Both the position numbers and the translations under genes were made by a program. A stretch of 19,667 nt of DNA from Gemmatimonadales bacterium UBA2982. Its GTDB lineage: Bacteria > Gemmatimonadota > Gemmatimonadetes > Longimicrobiales > Gaopeijiaceae. Below the pieces are notes generated by a model. That model saw nothing but the letters and a program-made list of their open reading frames with translations. It did no database searches and was not told the origin of the DNA. This document shows positions 1 through 9,329 of the stretch, in pieces; the first letter of the stretch is position 1, and the number at the start of each line of letters is the position of its first letter. The stretch lies in NCBI GenBank assembly GCA_002347035.1, contig DEAM01000012.1:1-19667 (forward strand). Direction: 5' to 3'.

Positions 1-137
1 CAACAAATAATCTGTAACGCAAAAAAGTATAGTGCTTATTACCGTTTCGAGAAGACGTATAGCCTAAACATTGTGATTTTGTCCGCGTCGGCTAGTAAGC
101 AAATTTCTTCGATTGCTCACTCCACTTAGATTGGCGC

Positions 138-1460
138 ATGCGTTTTTTACATGTCGCCGATGTTCATCTAGACACATCGTTCACAAGCCGGTCGACCTCG
201 GTCCGTCAGCACCTACGTGACGCCTCTCGAGAGGCGTTTGAGCGCTCTGTAGACCTTGCTATCAGCGAAGGTGTCCACGCTTTCCTCATCGCGGGCGACC
301 TATTCGACAGTGAGCGCCTATCCTTTCCGACAGAGCGGTTTCTCCTAGATAAAGCAGCCCAGCTGGGCGAGCACGGTATCACGGTTGTGTACGCTACCGG
401 GAACCATGATCCGAGTTCACATGAAGACGGGCCACGGCCCATTCCTTGGCCAGAGAATGTACATGTTGTATCGGAAGCGAACCCACAACGCCTGCTGATC
501 TCTGACGATACCGGGAAGCCCGTTGGATACGTAACAGCCTCAGGTCATGCTTCTACGAAAGAAAGTCGGGATTTGTCTAGGTTGTTCCCACGTCCTGCCG
601 GTGAGATGCCCGAGGTTGGCCTGCTGCATACGCAGGTGCACTCGTCTTTAGGAGCTACAGAACATCATTCTTACGCACCATCCGAACTCTCATACTTGGT
701 TGGAGCAGGATTTGACTACTGGGCGCTAGGCCATGTGCACGTGCCCCAGACGCTGTCTGAGGACCCGCCGGTGAGGTACGCTGGTAGTCTGCAAGGCCGC
801 ACGCATAAAGAGCAGGGAGAGCGTGGCGCTCTACTAGTTGACTTATCAGATCGTGACGCGCCAGTAATCAGGTTTTGCTCTCTTGCCACGGTACGCTGGG
901 ATACAGTTGATGTTACCCACCTTGATACCGCGGATTCTTTGGATGACCTACAACGCCTGGTCCAGAATGAATGGGCGAAGGCACGTAAGGTGGACGCTGG
1001 CACCGGTGATACTAAATGGATGGTACGGGTAATCCTCAGTGGGGCCTGCAACTTATGGTCTGAGCTTCGAGATGAAGAGAACCGTGATGCTCTTGCAGAT
1101 AACCTACGTCACACTCTAAATGATGCCCTTGATGTCATGGTTGTCTCGAAAGACGTCCATGCCCCACAACCCATCGAGGAATATCGGTCTCGGAACGACA
1201 TGCTCGGGGAAGCACTCCGACTCTGTGACATGATTCGTGAGGGCAAGGCCACACTAGAAACGCTGGACCCTGATGATCTTGCCGGCCTTGAATCCGACGA
1301 CCCGGAGTTGGTCGAACGCTATATTAGAGGGCTCCTTAGCAGCCCGGGTACGGACGCTGAAGTCGCCGTCCGCCTTTCTCAGAAACAGGACCGCAGGAAA
1401 GGAAAAGCTCATAAAGCACCGGATGCTTTGAGCAAACACCCTGGCTCCAAGCACCAATGA
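138..1460 (+). CDS. YhaO/SbcD-like DNA repair metallophosphoesterase
   Basis: This is a calcineurin-like metallophosphoesterase of the SbcD/Mre11/YhaO nuclease group, 440 residues. The metal-binding signature is complete and in order: DVH (D8, H10), GDLFD (D54), GNHD (88-91), the LLHT histidine (H164) and GHVH (198-201). The remaining ~200 residues would hold the capping and partner-binding regions, ending in a basic, probably flexible tail. The next gene encodes an SbcC/YhaN-like ATPase and its ATG overlaps this stop codon (ATGA), so the two products are probably made together and form a nuclease-ATPase complex that processes DNA ends or hairpins. The ATG at 138 begins directly with the conserved first strand, so the start is firm despite the lack of a clear ribosome binding site. 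YhaO is a closer length match than E. coli SbcD, but the exact subfamily is inferred. Confidence 0.9.
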   Translation: MRFLHVADVHLDTSFTSRSTSVRQHLRDASREAFERSVDLAISEGVHAFLIAGDLFDSERLSFPTERFLLDKAAQLGEHGITVVYATGNHDPSSHEDGPRPIPWPENVHVVSEANPQRLLISDDTGKPVGYVTASGHASTKESRDLSRLFPRPAGEMPEVGLLHTQVHSSLGATEHHSYAPSELSYLVGAGFDYWALGHVHVPQTLSEDPPVRYAGSLQGRTHKEQGERGALLVDLSDRDAPVIRFCSLATVRWDTVDVTHLDTADSLDDLQRLVQNEWAKARKVDAGTGDTKWMVRVILSGACNLWSELRDEENRDALADNLRHTLNDALDVMVVSKDVHAPQPIEEYRSRNDMLGEALRLCDMIREGKATLETLDPDDLAGLESDDPELVERYIRGLLSSPGTDAEVAVRLSQKQDRRKGKAHKAPDALSKHPGSKHQ

Positions 1461-3538
1461 ATATTGAGCATATCCATATCGATGCTTTCGGCACACTCGA
1501 AAACTTTGACAGTGGAACAGGATCGCTCGGCTCGCTAGTCGTTGTGTTGGGTCCCAACGAAGCAGGGAAATCCACACTGTTCAGCTTTTTGCAAACTGCA
1601 CTTTATGGCTTCTACCCGGCCAATAAGGACCAGCATCCCTACTTCCCATGGGGATCCGATGAGGCAGCTGGCACCATCCAGTTCCGACTGGCAGATGGCA
1701 GTTGCTGCGATGTCGAACGAAAGCTCCGCTCAGAGCCCACCGGAAGCGTGACGCACCATGGCGAAGCAAGTGCCCTCGGGAACCACGATCTCCCGTGGGT
1801 GAGTCACATCCCACGGGATTTATTTCCCAATGTTTTCGAGATAACGCTTAAGGATCTCGCGGGCTATTCTGCGGGAACAAAGGAGCAAAGCCAGAAGGAT
1901 CGTGATACGTGGCGACAAATCCACGGTGAGGCGTTGGCGTTGGCGGGTGGCTTAGGTACGCCTGTGGACAAGGTGGCGCAAACCCTTGAAGACGAAGCTA
2001 GTGCGATATGGAGACCCAACGAACGCGGCAACCAGCGTCTGATGGACCTCAAGAAAAAGAAGAATGAGTTGCAAGAACGGCGACGTAGAGCGACCGAACG
2101 GGACCGTGACATCCGAGACCTGATCGCTGAAAAAGAAGACGCAGGCCCACGCTTAGACGAGCTGAAGCAAGAACACCAACAGTTGATCAATGCCATCACG
2201 CCAGTTCAGAAGCTAGCCCGATTGAAGAAGGAGATGGATTCCAATAAGAAGGAGCGGCAAGCAAAAGAGCAGGAGATATCAAATTTCGACCGGCCAGCGC
2301 AGGGGCTGTGCGAATTACGCGACGAAATCAACACGTTCATTGTACTTAACGATCAGTCCTTAGTCGCGCGAAACCAACAATTGCAGCTTGAAGACGAGAT
2401 CCGCAGCCTAGAATCAAACGCAGGCAAAAGCCGTCTAAAGACCGCTATCATCGCCTCTAGTTCGTTTGTAGGCATCTTGCTTCTAGCCTGGAGTGTATCC
2501 GCTGCGGACTTGACCTTGGCTCTGTTATCAAGCGTCCTGTTAATTGGCGCGTTCACTGCCCTGATTCTAGGCCGCAATCTTAGGCGTCGCATCAGCCTCC
2601 TAAAGGATTCTGGTGCCACCACAAGAGCGCAGATCGAACTCGTTGATCAAAAGGCGAAGCAGGTGAGTGCAAAACTGGATCAGGATTTTGAAGATGTAGA
2701 AGCTTTTGCCAGAACAATTAAGCGCGATCTGGAGAAAGCGAGTGAACTTCAACACTTGGCAACAGCAGCGCAGTCCACGATCGACAAACTGGATCAGGAC
2801 CTAGGGGTGATACGAGACAACATTGATCACATCGAACGGGAACTTGACCCCATCATCTTGGGCAGGGCACACGATGATGATGACTGGCCTCAGGGCCGCA
2901 CGGAAGAGTTGGCTGAGGAGATCGACCAGCTGACTCGACTACAGGAAGGTCTTAGGGCCAGGGAAGCTGAGCTAATGAGGGAGGAGACCGTCGACGCGGT
3001 CCAGGGTGAACTTGATAGCCTCGAGGAGGGCATAGAGGAACTCACGCGTCAGCGTGACCAGAAATGGGTTATTGCCAAGTTGATCAGGGAAGCTGACCGC
3101 CAATTTCGGGAGGAACACGAATCATACCTTCTCAAGCAAGCTGGCATCTATCTGGCACGGCTGACAAACGGCAGATACACAGGCCTTGAAATACATGAGG
3201 GGAGCGACAGGAAGCAGCCTTTATTCGACTTAGTCGGTCCAGCATTAACGAAATGTGAGCCCCTAGCACACCCGATATCTACTGCAACCCTAGAGCAAGC
3301 CTACTTGAGCCTGCGACTGGCCGTCATCGATCACTTTGATAAGAAAGGTGAGGCCTTACCGCTCTTCATTGACGAAGCTTTCGTCAACTGGGATCCCACA
3401 CGCGAACAACATGGCCTCGAGGTCCTCTCAGATCTTTCTAATTCGAGGCAGGTCTTCGTTTTCACTTGTCACCCGCCTGTGGCAGAATTACTCAAACAGC
3501 ACGGCGGACAGGTGCTCGAACTAGGTTCCAAAATGTGA
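1457..3538 (+). CDS. YhaN/SbcC-like AAA ATPase with coiled coil and membrane hairpin
   Basis: This is the ATPase partner of the upstream phosphoesterase, 693 residues and much shorter than SbcC (about 1000). The N-terminal half-domain has the Walker A motif GPNEAGKST (32-40). Long charged helices (about 190-290 and 390-560) look like a coiled coil. The C-terminal half-domain has the Walker B motif LPLFIDEAF (633-641) and a FVFTCH switch-like segment. Unusually, two adjacent hydrophobic stretches (about 328-373) interrupt the coil and are followed by arginines, so the coil apex may be held in the membrane. No CxxC zinc hook is visible. The ATG overlaps the preceding stop, which indicates translational coupling. 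A role in DNA end processing follows from family knowledge. The membrane anchor is inferred from hydrophobicity. Confidence 0.85.
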   Translation: MNIEHIHIDAFGTLENFDSGTGSLGSLVVVLGPNEAGKSTLFSFLQTALYGFYPANKDQHPYFPWGSDEAAGTIQFRLADGSCCDVERKLRSEPTGSVTHHGEASALGNHDLPWVSHIPRDLFPNVFEITLKDLAGYSAGTKEQSQKDRDTWRQIHGEALALAGGLGTPVDKVAQTLEDEASAIWRPNERGNQRLMDLKKKKNELQERRRRATERDRDIRDLIAEKEDAGPRLDELKQEHQQLINAITPVQKLARLKKEMDSNKKERQAKEQEISNFDRPAQGLCELRDEINTFIVLNDQSLVARNQQLQLEDEIRSLESNAGKSRLKTAIIASSSFVGILLLAWSVSAADLTLALLSSVLLIGAFTALILGRNLRRRISLLKDSGATTRAQIELVDQKAKQVSAKLDQDFEDVEAFARTIKRDLEKASELQHLATAAQSTIDKLDQDLGVIRDNIDHIERELDPIILGRAHDDDDWPQGRTEELAEEIDQLTRLQEGLRAREAELMREETVDAVQGELDSLEEGIEELTRQRDQKWVIAKLIREADRQFREEHESYLLKQAGIYLARLTNGRYTGLEIHEGSDRKQPLFDLVGPALTKCEPLAHPISTATLEQAYLSLRLAVIDHFDKKGEALPLFIDEAFVNWDPTREQHGLEVLSDLSNSRQVFVFTCHPPVAELLKQHGGQVLELGSKM

Positions 3539-4377
3539 GTGGAGGAAACTCGCCTTTTTTCATTGAATCATTCGGTCTAGAGCCTGGACCAGATATTGAC
3601 ACCTTCCTCCTAATCCACGGCTACGGAGGATCCACATTTTCATGGCGGTACTGGGCCCCGCGCCTCGCGGAACAGGGGCATGTAGTCATGATCGATCTAA
3701 AGGGTTTTGGATTCGCAGAAAAACCCGACGACGGACAATATCGCCCCGAAGATCAGGCGGAGCTGGTGTGTCAGTTGATTGCCACGAGAGACCTTCGGAA
3801 AGTAACAATCGTGGGACACTCACTGGGTGGCGGGATTGCATTATTAACAGCCCTTCGACTCAAGGATTCAGGGTCTGCCCGAATTGAGCGGTTAGTAATT
3901 GTGTCAGGAGCCGCATATAAGCAGCGCTTTCCCCCGTTTATCCAACTCGCGAAGTGGCCCATACTGATCTCGTTTATATTCAGAATGATTGGTACCCACA
4001 GGATCATTCGCTGGGTGCTCCGATCGATGGTCCACGATCCCTCGGCAGTTACCGAGATGCAGGTCAACGGCTATGCCGCTCCACTGCAGTCGGAGGGAGC
4101 GATACGCTCTCTTATGGAAACTGCGCGCCAGATCGTCCCGCCCAACCTAGAACAGCTGGTGCTCCGCTATCCAGAACTCACGGTTCCAGCTCTACTGCTC
4201 TGGGGCAAGGGCGACTCCGTCGTCCCTCTAGCCGTAGGCCAACAGCTCGTTCAAGCTCTCCCAGATGCCCACCTGCATGTGTTAAATGCGTGCGGGCATA
4301 TGCCTGCAGAGGAGCTGCCTGAGGAATCCTTTGCAGTTCTTTCTTCGTTCCTAGAAGGCTCGGAGCCGCGCGCCTAA
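3535..4377 (+). CDS. alpha/beta hydrolase fold protein
   Basis: This is a 280-residue alpha/beta hydrolase with a complete catalytic triad. The oxyanion-hole motif HGYGGS starts at residue 28, the nucleophile is Ser96 in GHSLGG, the acid is Asp227 in GKGDSVVPL and the base is His255 in CGHMPAEE. The middle (about 140-190) carries the usual helical lid with a hydrophobic, arginine-rich segment. The frame is open back to a TTG at 3466, but that would place 69 nt inside the ATPase gene. I prefer the GTG at 3535, whose GTGA overlaps the ATPase stop just as that gene's ATG overlaps the phosphoesterase stop. The substrate cannot be read from the sequence: esterases, haloperoxidase-like enzymes and C-C bond hydrolases all share this pattern. 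Its coupling to two DNA-repair-like genes is unexplained. Confidence 0.85.
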   Translation: MSGGNSPFFIESFGLEPGPDIDTFLLIHGYGGSTFSWRYWAPRLAEQGHVVMIDLKGFGFAEKPDDGQYRPEDQAELVCQLIATRDLRKVTIVGHSLGGGIALLTALRLKDSGSARIERLVIVSGAAYKQRFPPFIQLAKWPILISFIFRMIGTHRIIRWVLRSMVHDPSAVTEMQVNGYAAPLQSEGAIRSLMETARQIVPPNLEQLVLRYPELTVPALLLWGKGDSVVPLAVGQQLVQALPDAHLHVLNACGHMPAEELPEESFAVLSSFLEGSEPRA

Positions 4378-4561
4378 CACTCGGATGTTCCGCGCTCGAA
4401 TCCGTGACAATCTAGAACAGGTAAAACGGGATACCGTGGATACTCGAGCTCCTCTTTAGCTCGTTCACATAGGTAAAAGCGTGACCCCTGCCGTGATATG
4501 ACAAGACGATGGTGAAGGCAATCTCCGCATAGGCCAACGAGGTCGTCCCGGGACAGCTTTC

Positions 4562-5347
4562 TCAGGCTCTTATACCTACGAATGCCACATGGCGGGCACG
4601 GTCCCCATCTCTGTGGGAGAAGAGTCCGCTCTGTGTACAGATCGTGCAGTGCGCCGACCGACTCATTCTGTCCAGATCAACCCCCAAAGCGGATCCTCTA
4701 TCTGCTAGCACAGTCCTTAAGTCTAGTGGGCGGGGACCCGAGGGCACGGTGAGCTTTAGGGCTTCAAATACTTCGGGTCCGACCTGGTAGCAATCCCCAC
4801 AGATAGCGGGACCAAGATGTACATGAAGCTGCTTTTCTCTGATGCCAAACTCCTGAAACATCGCTGCAAGCCCCTGCTCTAGAATGCCCGCTGCCACACC
4901 CCTCCAGCCAGCGTGCAGAACACCCACCACACGCGCCTGAGGTTCTACAAGAAAAATAGGCACACAGTCCGCAGTTGTGACAGCCAAGAGAACGGCAATC
5001 TGGCTCGTTATATGACCATCGCATGCTTCCATAATCTGCAGGCCAGAGGTCTTGCCAGTTTTATATATTTGGACATCGGCCTCGTGCACCTGAGGAGAGT
5101 GTATGGCCACTTGCATCTTGGTCACTGTCAGCAGCTGACGCCAATGTGCTTGAACAGCCTCAGGGGGGGTGCCTTCGCTAAAGAGGCCAAGGTCGAATTC
5201 ATGTCCCGGTGCACCCCGAGTTGTAGTGCCCTGCAGAAGCCAAGGGAATGCCGCAGCCCAATCAGCATGCACCAAAGCTGAGATTTCCTCCTCGTGCTTC
5301 TCACGAATCGTTCGGACTTTTGCCGAAATGGGGCTCTCTGTGTTCAC
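4562..5347 (-). CDS. pgeF: laccase-domain protein, YfiH/PgeF (polyphenol oxidase) family
   Basis: This is a member of the YfiH/YlmD laccase-domain family. E. coli PgeF edits peptidoglycan by removing wrongly placed L-Ser, and other members oxidise phenols or act on purine nucleosides, so the activity here is open. The metal-site residues are all present: His88 in QVH, Cys128 in TADC and His145 in HAGWRG. GPAICGDCYQVG and the C-terminal FSHRDGD block also match the family. The longest start is a GTG at 5347, which gives about 40 residues before TTTRG, more than usual. A strong GAGGAGG sits inside the reading frame, 11 nt before a TTG (5275) and 14 nt before a GTG (5272). Starting there would give a more typical N-terminus, so the start is uncertain. 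The gene is divergent from sucA, with about 125 bp between the starts. Confidence 0.88.
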   Translation of the reverse strand: MNTESPISAKVRTIREKHEEEISALVHADWAAAFPWLLQGTTTRGAPGHEFDLGLFSEGTPPEAVQAHWRQLLTVTKMQVAIHSPQVHEADVQIYKTGKTSGLQIMEACDGHITSQIAVLLAVTTADCVPIFLVEPQARVVGVLHAGWRGVAAGILEQGLAAMFQEFGIREKQLHVHLGPAICGDCYQVGPEVFEALKLTVPSGPRPLDLRTVLADRGSALGVDLDRMSRSAHCTICTQSGLFSHRDGDRARHVAFVGIRA

Positions 5348-5473
5348 GAATCACTACTACCCGTCCTGATACAATCCGTGCGTATCGAGTTCAAAGCGCG
5401 GTCCCCTTCCACTCCTACAGTTACCCTTAATGCCATAGGTTAACTTCTGCTAGAGATCCCTACGCCCGGTGCG

Positions 5474-8299
5474 ATGACGGACGATACGCTCTTCGACAGC
5501 CAAAACGCAGCCTACGTTCAGGCCATATTTGAAGAGTATACACGAAATCCTGATGCTGTCTCAGCTGAGTGGCGAGAACTGTTTCGGGAAGGCAAATCAA
5601 AAGTCGTAGCTGAAGGTCTTTTGGCGGCCGACCAATTGGACGCCCCGCTTCTTCCGGGATCCTCTCCCAAGCCGACCCTCTCGGAAGAACACATTCGCGC
5701 TCATGAACATCTAATTCGGGCCCTTCCTGCAGTCTCTCGAGCAACTGCACTCGTCCAAGCATTTCGTGACCACGGGCATCAACTCGCCCGAATCGATCCA
5801 CTAGGTGGTGACCCACCCGGCCATCCTCAATTGAGTCCTGCGTTCTTCGGCACATCTATGGATGAGCTTAGTAGACTGCCTGCTTCTCTGGTGATGGACG
5901 AGGCCCCGGAAGGACAATCCGTGGCGGACGCTCTTGAAGGGTTAAGGCAGGTATACGCGGGTGTGATCGGCTACGAGTTCGAGCACCTGGATGACCACGT
6001 CAAGGTCGACTGGCTTTGGGAGCAGGTCGAAGCAAGCTCTCACTTCATTGAGATGAGCAATAAGGAAAAGGTCGACCTGCTTCGCAGGATCTCTGAGGTT
6101 GAAGGGTTAGAGCAGTTCCTTCACCGAGCATATCTCGGTCAGAAGAGGTTCTCGATTGAAGGCACAGATATGCTTGTACCCATGCTCGATATTGCGATCG
6201 AAGAGCTGGGAAAATCTGGTGGCCGTGAGATCGTGCTAGGCATGGCTCACAGGGGGCGGCTAAACGTGTTGACCCACACAATCGGCATCTCTCTCAAAGA
6301 ATTGCTAGCCGAGTTCGAGGGTCCCTCGTTCAAAGGTGGGCAGCTGGATATCGCAGGCACGGGTGACGTAAAGTACCACCATGGAGCACGTGGTACCCGA
6401 GAGGTCACAGGTGCAGGGTCAATTCGAATTACCCTGGCACCCAACCCAAGCCACCTTGAGTTTGTAAACCCAGTTGTTGTTGGATGGGCACGCTCAAAAC
6501 AATTCGAAAGTGTCTCCAAGGGCTCTAAACCAAACTTTAGTGCTGTTGTACCAGTACTTATTCATGGCGATGCTGCCTTCGCAGCAGAAGGCGTGGTCGC
6601 AGAAACTCTCAATATGGCACGCCTGCCCGGATACGACGTCGGTGGCACAGTGCACATCATCGTCAATAACCAAATCGGCTTCACGACGAATCCACAGGAG
6701 GGCCGATCGACCTACTACGCAAGTGACCTCGCCAAGGGATACGGCATTCCAATTGTCCATGTGAATGCAGATGATCCTGAAGCGTGCCTGGCAGCTGTAA
6801 GGCTAGCGACTGCTTACCGAGCCCGGTTTCAAGATGACTTCGTAATCGACTTAGTCGGATACAGGCGCCACGGGCACAATGAGGGGGACGAACCTGCATA
6901 CACCCAGCCTCTCCGATATGAGTCGATAGATAAGCATGACCCTGTGGGTGATATCTATGCGGCCCACTTGATATCTGACAGTGTCATTTCACGGGAGCAG
7001 GTTGACGAACTCAGAGCTACGATCACCCAGAAGCTGAGGGATGCCCAGGACAGCGTGCGCGAGTCCAAATCAGATGACGAAGAGAGTATCCAGGACGACG
7101 ACCGAGAAACCCCTGTGGCTCCCGACAATACAGGCGTGGCTCTCGAGATTCTCGAGGTTATCAATAACGCTAGTATCTCTGTACCAGGAAGTTTCAAACC
7201 CCACCCGAAACTCTGGAAGCAGCTAAGCCGGCGCAGTGACATATCATCACCTGACCAGCCCCTCGATTGGGGTCACGCTGAAACCCTGGCGATTGGTAGT
7301 CTACTCATCGAGGGCATACCGGTCCGTATCACTGGCCAAGACAGTGAACGAGGAACTTTCAGTCATCGCCACCTGGTGCTACACCACTCAGAAACAGGGG
7401 AGACCTTTATCCCCCTGGAGCAAATCGCTGATGCTCGTTTAGAAATCTATAACTCACCTCTCACAGAAACCGCCGTTGTAGGGTTTGAGTACGGTTACTC
7501 AGTCAGCGCCGATACCGACGTGGTTGTCTGGGAGGCCCAGTTTGGCGACTTCGTGAATGTAGCCCAAGTCATGATCGACCAATTCCTTTCCTCTGGTCGT
7601 GCCAAGTGGGGTCAATACTCTCGACTTACTCTTTTGCTTCCGCATGGGTATGAGGGTCAGGGGCCGGAACATTCGAGTGCCCGACTAGAGCGCTTCCTGC
7701 AACTCTGTGCAGAAGACAACATGAGAGTCACGTACCCGACCACTCCAGGACAGTACTTCCATCTTTTGCGGCGCCAGGCTCTGTCTCGGCCAGAACGCCC
7801 ATTGATCGTCATGTCACCAAAAAGTTTATTGCGACACCCATCCGCCACATCAATGATCTCCGAATTGACTGACGGCGAATTCAGACACGTGCTCCAAGAC
7901 CCGTCGATCGAAGACCCTGACCTCGTGACGCGACTCGTCCTGTGCTCGGGTAAGATCTACTATGATCTTGAGACACACGACCACCGAGTTCAGGCTGCAT
8001 CGACTGCTATTGTCCGAGTTGAGCTACTCTATCCGTTCCCGGCTGAAGCAATCTCCCAAGTGGTCGCTAGCTACCCTAACTTGCGTGAGGTCGTCTGGGC
8101 TCAAGAAGAGCCTCGAAATATGGGTGCGCTGACTTATATCGGGCCTCGGCTTCGCGCCGTCATCCCAAGAAAGATTGCACTTTCGCACGAGGCCCGCCCT
8201 GAACGGGCGAGCCCTGCAGAAGGTAAGGCTAAGGATCATGGAGATTACCAGGCGTCTGCAATAATTCGTGCGCTCGGCCTCGAGGCAGACGAGCCCTAG
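5474..8299 (+). CDS. sucA: 2-oxoglutarate dehydrogenase E1 component
   Basis: This is the thiamine-diphosphate-dependent E1 subunit of the TCA-cycle 2-oxoglutarate dehydrogenase complex. It decarboxylates 2-oxoglutarate and passes the succinyl group to the lipoyl arm of E2. The 941-residue length is typical. The N-terminus (about 1-40) resembles the E2-binding leader of SucA. GMAHRGRLNVL lies at 256-266. The ThDP/Mg signature runs from HGDAAF (H364-D366) to NNQIG (398-402). GYRRHGHNEGDEP lies at 462-474, and the transketolase-like C-terminal half has GQGPEHSSARLERF near residue 728. A short acidic linker around 528-550 looks like lineage-specific variation. The ATG has no clear ribosome binding site. 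Neither sucB nor lpd is next to it: the following gene is convergent only 10 bp away, so this E1 is transcribed alone here. Confidence 0.97.
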   Translation: MTDDTLFDSQNAAYVQAIFEEYTRNPDAVSAEWRELFREGKSKVVAEGLLAADQLDAPLLPGSSPKPTLSEEHIRAHEHLIRALPAVSRATALVQAFRDHGHQLARIDPLGGDPPGHPQLSPAFFGTSMDELSRLPASLVMDEAPEGQSVADALEGLRQVYAGVIGYEFEHLDDHVKVDWLWEQVEASSHFIEMSNKEKVDLLRRISEVEGLEQFLHRAYLGQKRFSIEGTDMLVPMLDIAIEELGKSGGREIVLGMAHRGRLNVLTHTIGISLKELLAEFEGPSFKGGQLDIAGTGDVKYHHGARGTREVTGAGSIRITLAPNPSHLEFVNPVVVGWARSKQFESVSKGSKPNFSAVVPVLIHGDAAFAAEGVVAETLNMARLPGYDVGGTVHIIVNNQIGFTTNPQEGRSTYYASDLAKGYGIPIVHVNADDPEACLAAVRLATAYRARFQDDFVIDLVGYRRHGHNEGDEPAYTQPLRYESIDKHDPVGDIYAAHLISDSVISREQVDELRATITQKLRDAQDSVRESKSDDEESIQDDDRETPVAPDNTGVALEILEVINNASISVPGSFKPHPKLWKQLSRRSDISSPDQPLDWGHAETLAIGSLLIEGIPVRITGQDSERGTFSHRHLVLHHSETGETFIPLEQIADARLEIYNSPLTETAVVGFEYGYSVSADTDVVVWEAQFGDFVNVAQVMIDQFLSSGRAKWGQYSRLTLLLPHGYEGQGPEHSSARLERFLQLCAEDNMRVTYPTTPGQYFHLLRRQALSRPERPLIVMSPKSLLRHPSATSMISELTDGEFRHVLQDPSIEDPDLVTRLVLCSGKIYYDLETHDHRVQAASTAIVRVELLYPFPAEAISQVVASYPNLREVVWAQEEPRNMGALTYIGPRLRAVIPRKIALSHEARPERASPAEGKAKDHGDYQASAIIRALGLEADEP

Positions 8300-8309
8300 T
8301 CTCTACCTA

Positions 8310-9299
8310 TCACCACTCTAGAAGGATCTTCCCGAAGTTACGATTCTCCTCCATGTACCTGTGGGCCTCGTCAGCCTCAGCTGCAGGAAAGATTTTATCG
8401 ATTACCGGCTCTAGTTCGCCGGATATGAAGCCAGGTAGCACATCTTCTACGAATGCCTGCGAGAGGCCTGCCTTCTCCGGAAGCGGTCTAGCCCGCAGCA
8501 CCGTGCCTCGAATCGAGGCTCTCTTTCCCATGAGCCTTCCCAGGTTGACGGTAGAGTCGCTTCCCCCCGGCACCCCAACCACTATATGTCGGCCCTTTGT
8601 CGCAATCACTCGTTGATTCCCCTCAAAATATGGGCCACCGACAAGATCAAGGATTACATCGGCACCTCTACCTCCAGTCAACTCTAGAACCCGTTTGGGC
8701 CATGAGTCGTCGGCAAGAACACCATTCTCTAGTCCGAGCCTAGACGCCCTATCAAGTTTCTCAAGTGTCCGAGACGTGCCTATGACCGAAGCACCTGCCC
8801 TCCGTGCAAGCTGGACGGCAGCTGTGCCAACTCCACTACCCACTGCATGCACGAGGAGAGTCTCTCCGGCCCTCAGGCCCTCCTGAAGAAAGGCCGCATC
8901 AAACGCAGTCATGAACACCTCTGGAATAGCTCCGGCTTTATCCGAAGGCATCCCGTCAGGAATTGGGACTAAGGTGTCACTAGGACTGAGAGCATATTCC
9001 GCATACCCACCACCACCCAGAATGCCCATGACCTGATCTCCAGGTGCTACCGTGGTAACCCCTCGGCCTACTGCGTCGACCGCACCGGCAAACTCCAAGC
9101 CAGGAATTTCTTCCGGATAACCCGGAGGAGCCGGATAACGCCCAAGTCGCTGAAGTAGGTCGGCCCTGTTTACACCTGAAACCGCTACTTTCACCCGCAC
9201 CTGTTTAGGGCCTGGATCTGGAATCGCAACCTCTTGGATTTCAAGTACCTCTGGTCCGCCAGGCTCCCGAATCACTACTGCTTTCATTGAATCGCTCAT
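8310..9299 (-). CDS. NAD(P)H quinone oxidoreductase, PIG3 type (zinc-independent MDR family)
   Basis: This is a medium-chain dehydrogenase/reductase of the quinone oxidoreductase (PIG3/TP53I3) branch. It transfers hydride from NADPH to quinones or other activated carbonyl compounds. The N-terminal GroES-like domain has the family signatures GVNRADLLQR (42-51) and PGLEFAGAV (66-74). The Rossmann domain carries VHAVGSGVGTAAVQLA (150-165), and the C-terminus NFGKILLEW is typical. The structural-zinc cysteines of alcohol dehydrogenases are absent, as expected. I chose the ATG at 9299 (329 residues). A TTG at 9335 would add a 12-residue leader overlapping the divergent exonuclease, and an ATG at 9287 (MKAVVI) is also plausible. 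The 30-bp divergent gap suggests a shared control region with the exonuclease gene. The physiological substrate is unknown. Confidence 0.9.
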   Translation of the reverse strand: MSDSMKAVVIREPGGPEVLEIQEVAIPDPGPKQVRVKVAVSGVNRADLLQRLGRYPAPPGYPEEIPGLEFAGAVDAVGRGVTTVAPGDQVMGILGGGGYAEYALSPSDTLVPIPDGMPSDKAGAIPEVFMTAFDAAFLQEGLRAGETLLVHAVGSGVGTAAVQLARRAGASVIGTSRTLEKLDRASRLGLENGVLADDSWPKRVLELTGGRGADVILDLVGGPYFEGNQRVIATKGRHIVVGVPGGSDSTVNLGRLMGKRASIRGTVLRARPLPEKAGLSQAFVEDVLPGFISGELEPVIDKIFPAAEADEAHRYMEENRNFGKILLEW

Positions 9300-9329
9300 G
9301 AAGAGGCTTGTAACTACCTTTCGGTTCCA

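Noticed and set aside
3466..3534. TTG-started N-terminal extension of the alpha/beta hydrolase
   Set aside because: It would lie wholly inside the ATPase gene. The GTG at 3535 overlapping the ATPase stop gives a sensible N-terminus and mirrors the upstream overlap.
4390..4425. tRNA-like T-arm (GCTCGAATCCG) after the hydrolase
   Set aside because: The T-loop lacks the required TTC and no acceptor or anticodon stem can be built around it.
4445..4463. 6-bp hairpin (CGAGCT/AGCTCG) in the gap after the hydrolase
   Set aside because: It is short and has no T-run, so it is too weak to call a terminator.
5460..5855. 131-codon minus-strand frame inside sucA
   Set aside because: It is antisense to conserved SucA sequence and has no recognisable features.
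8353..8616. 87-codon plus-strand frame inside the quinone oxidoreductase
   Set aside because: It is antisense to a conserved gene, and the Pro/Ser/Arg-rich translation is typical of a shadow frame.
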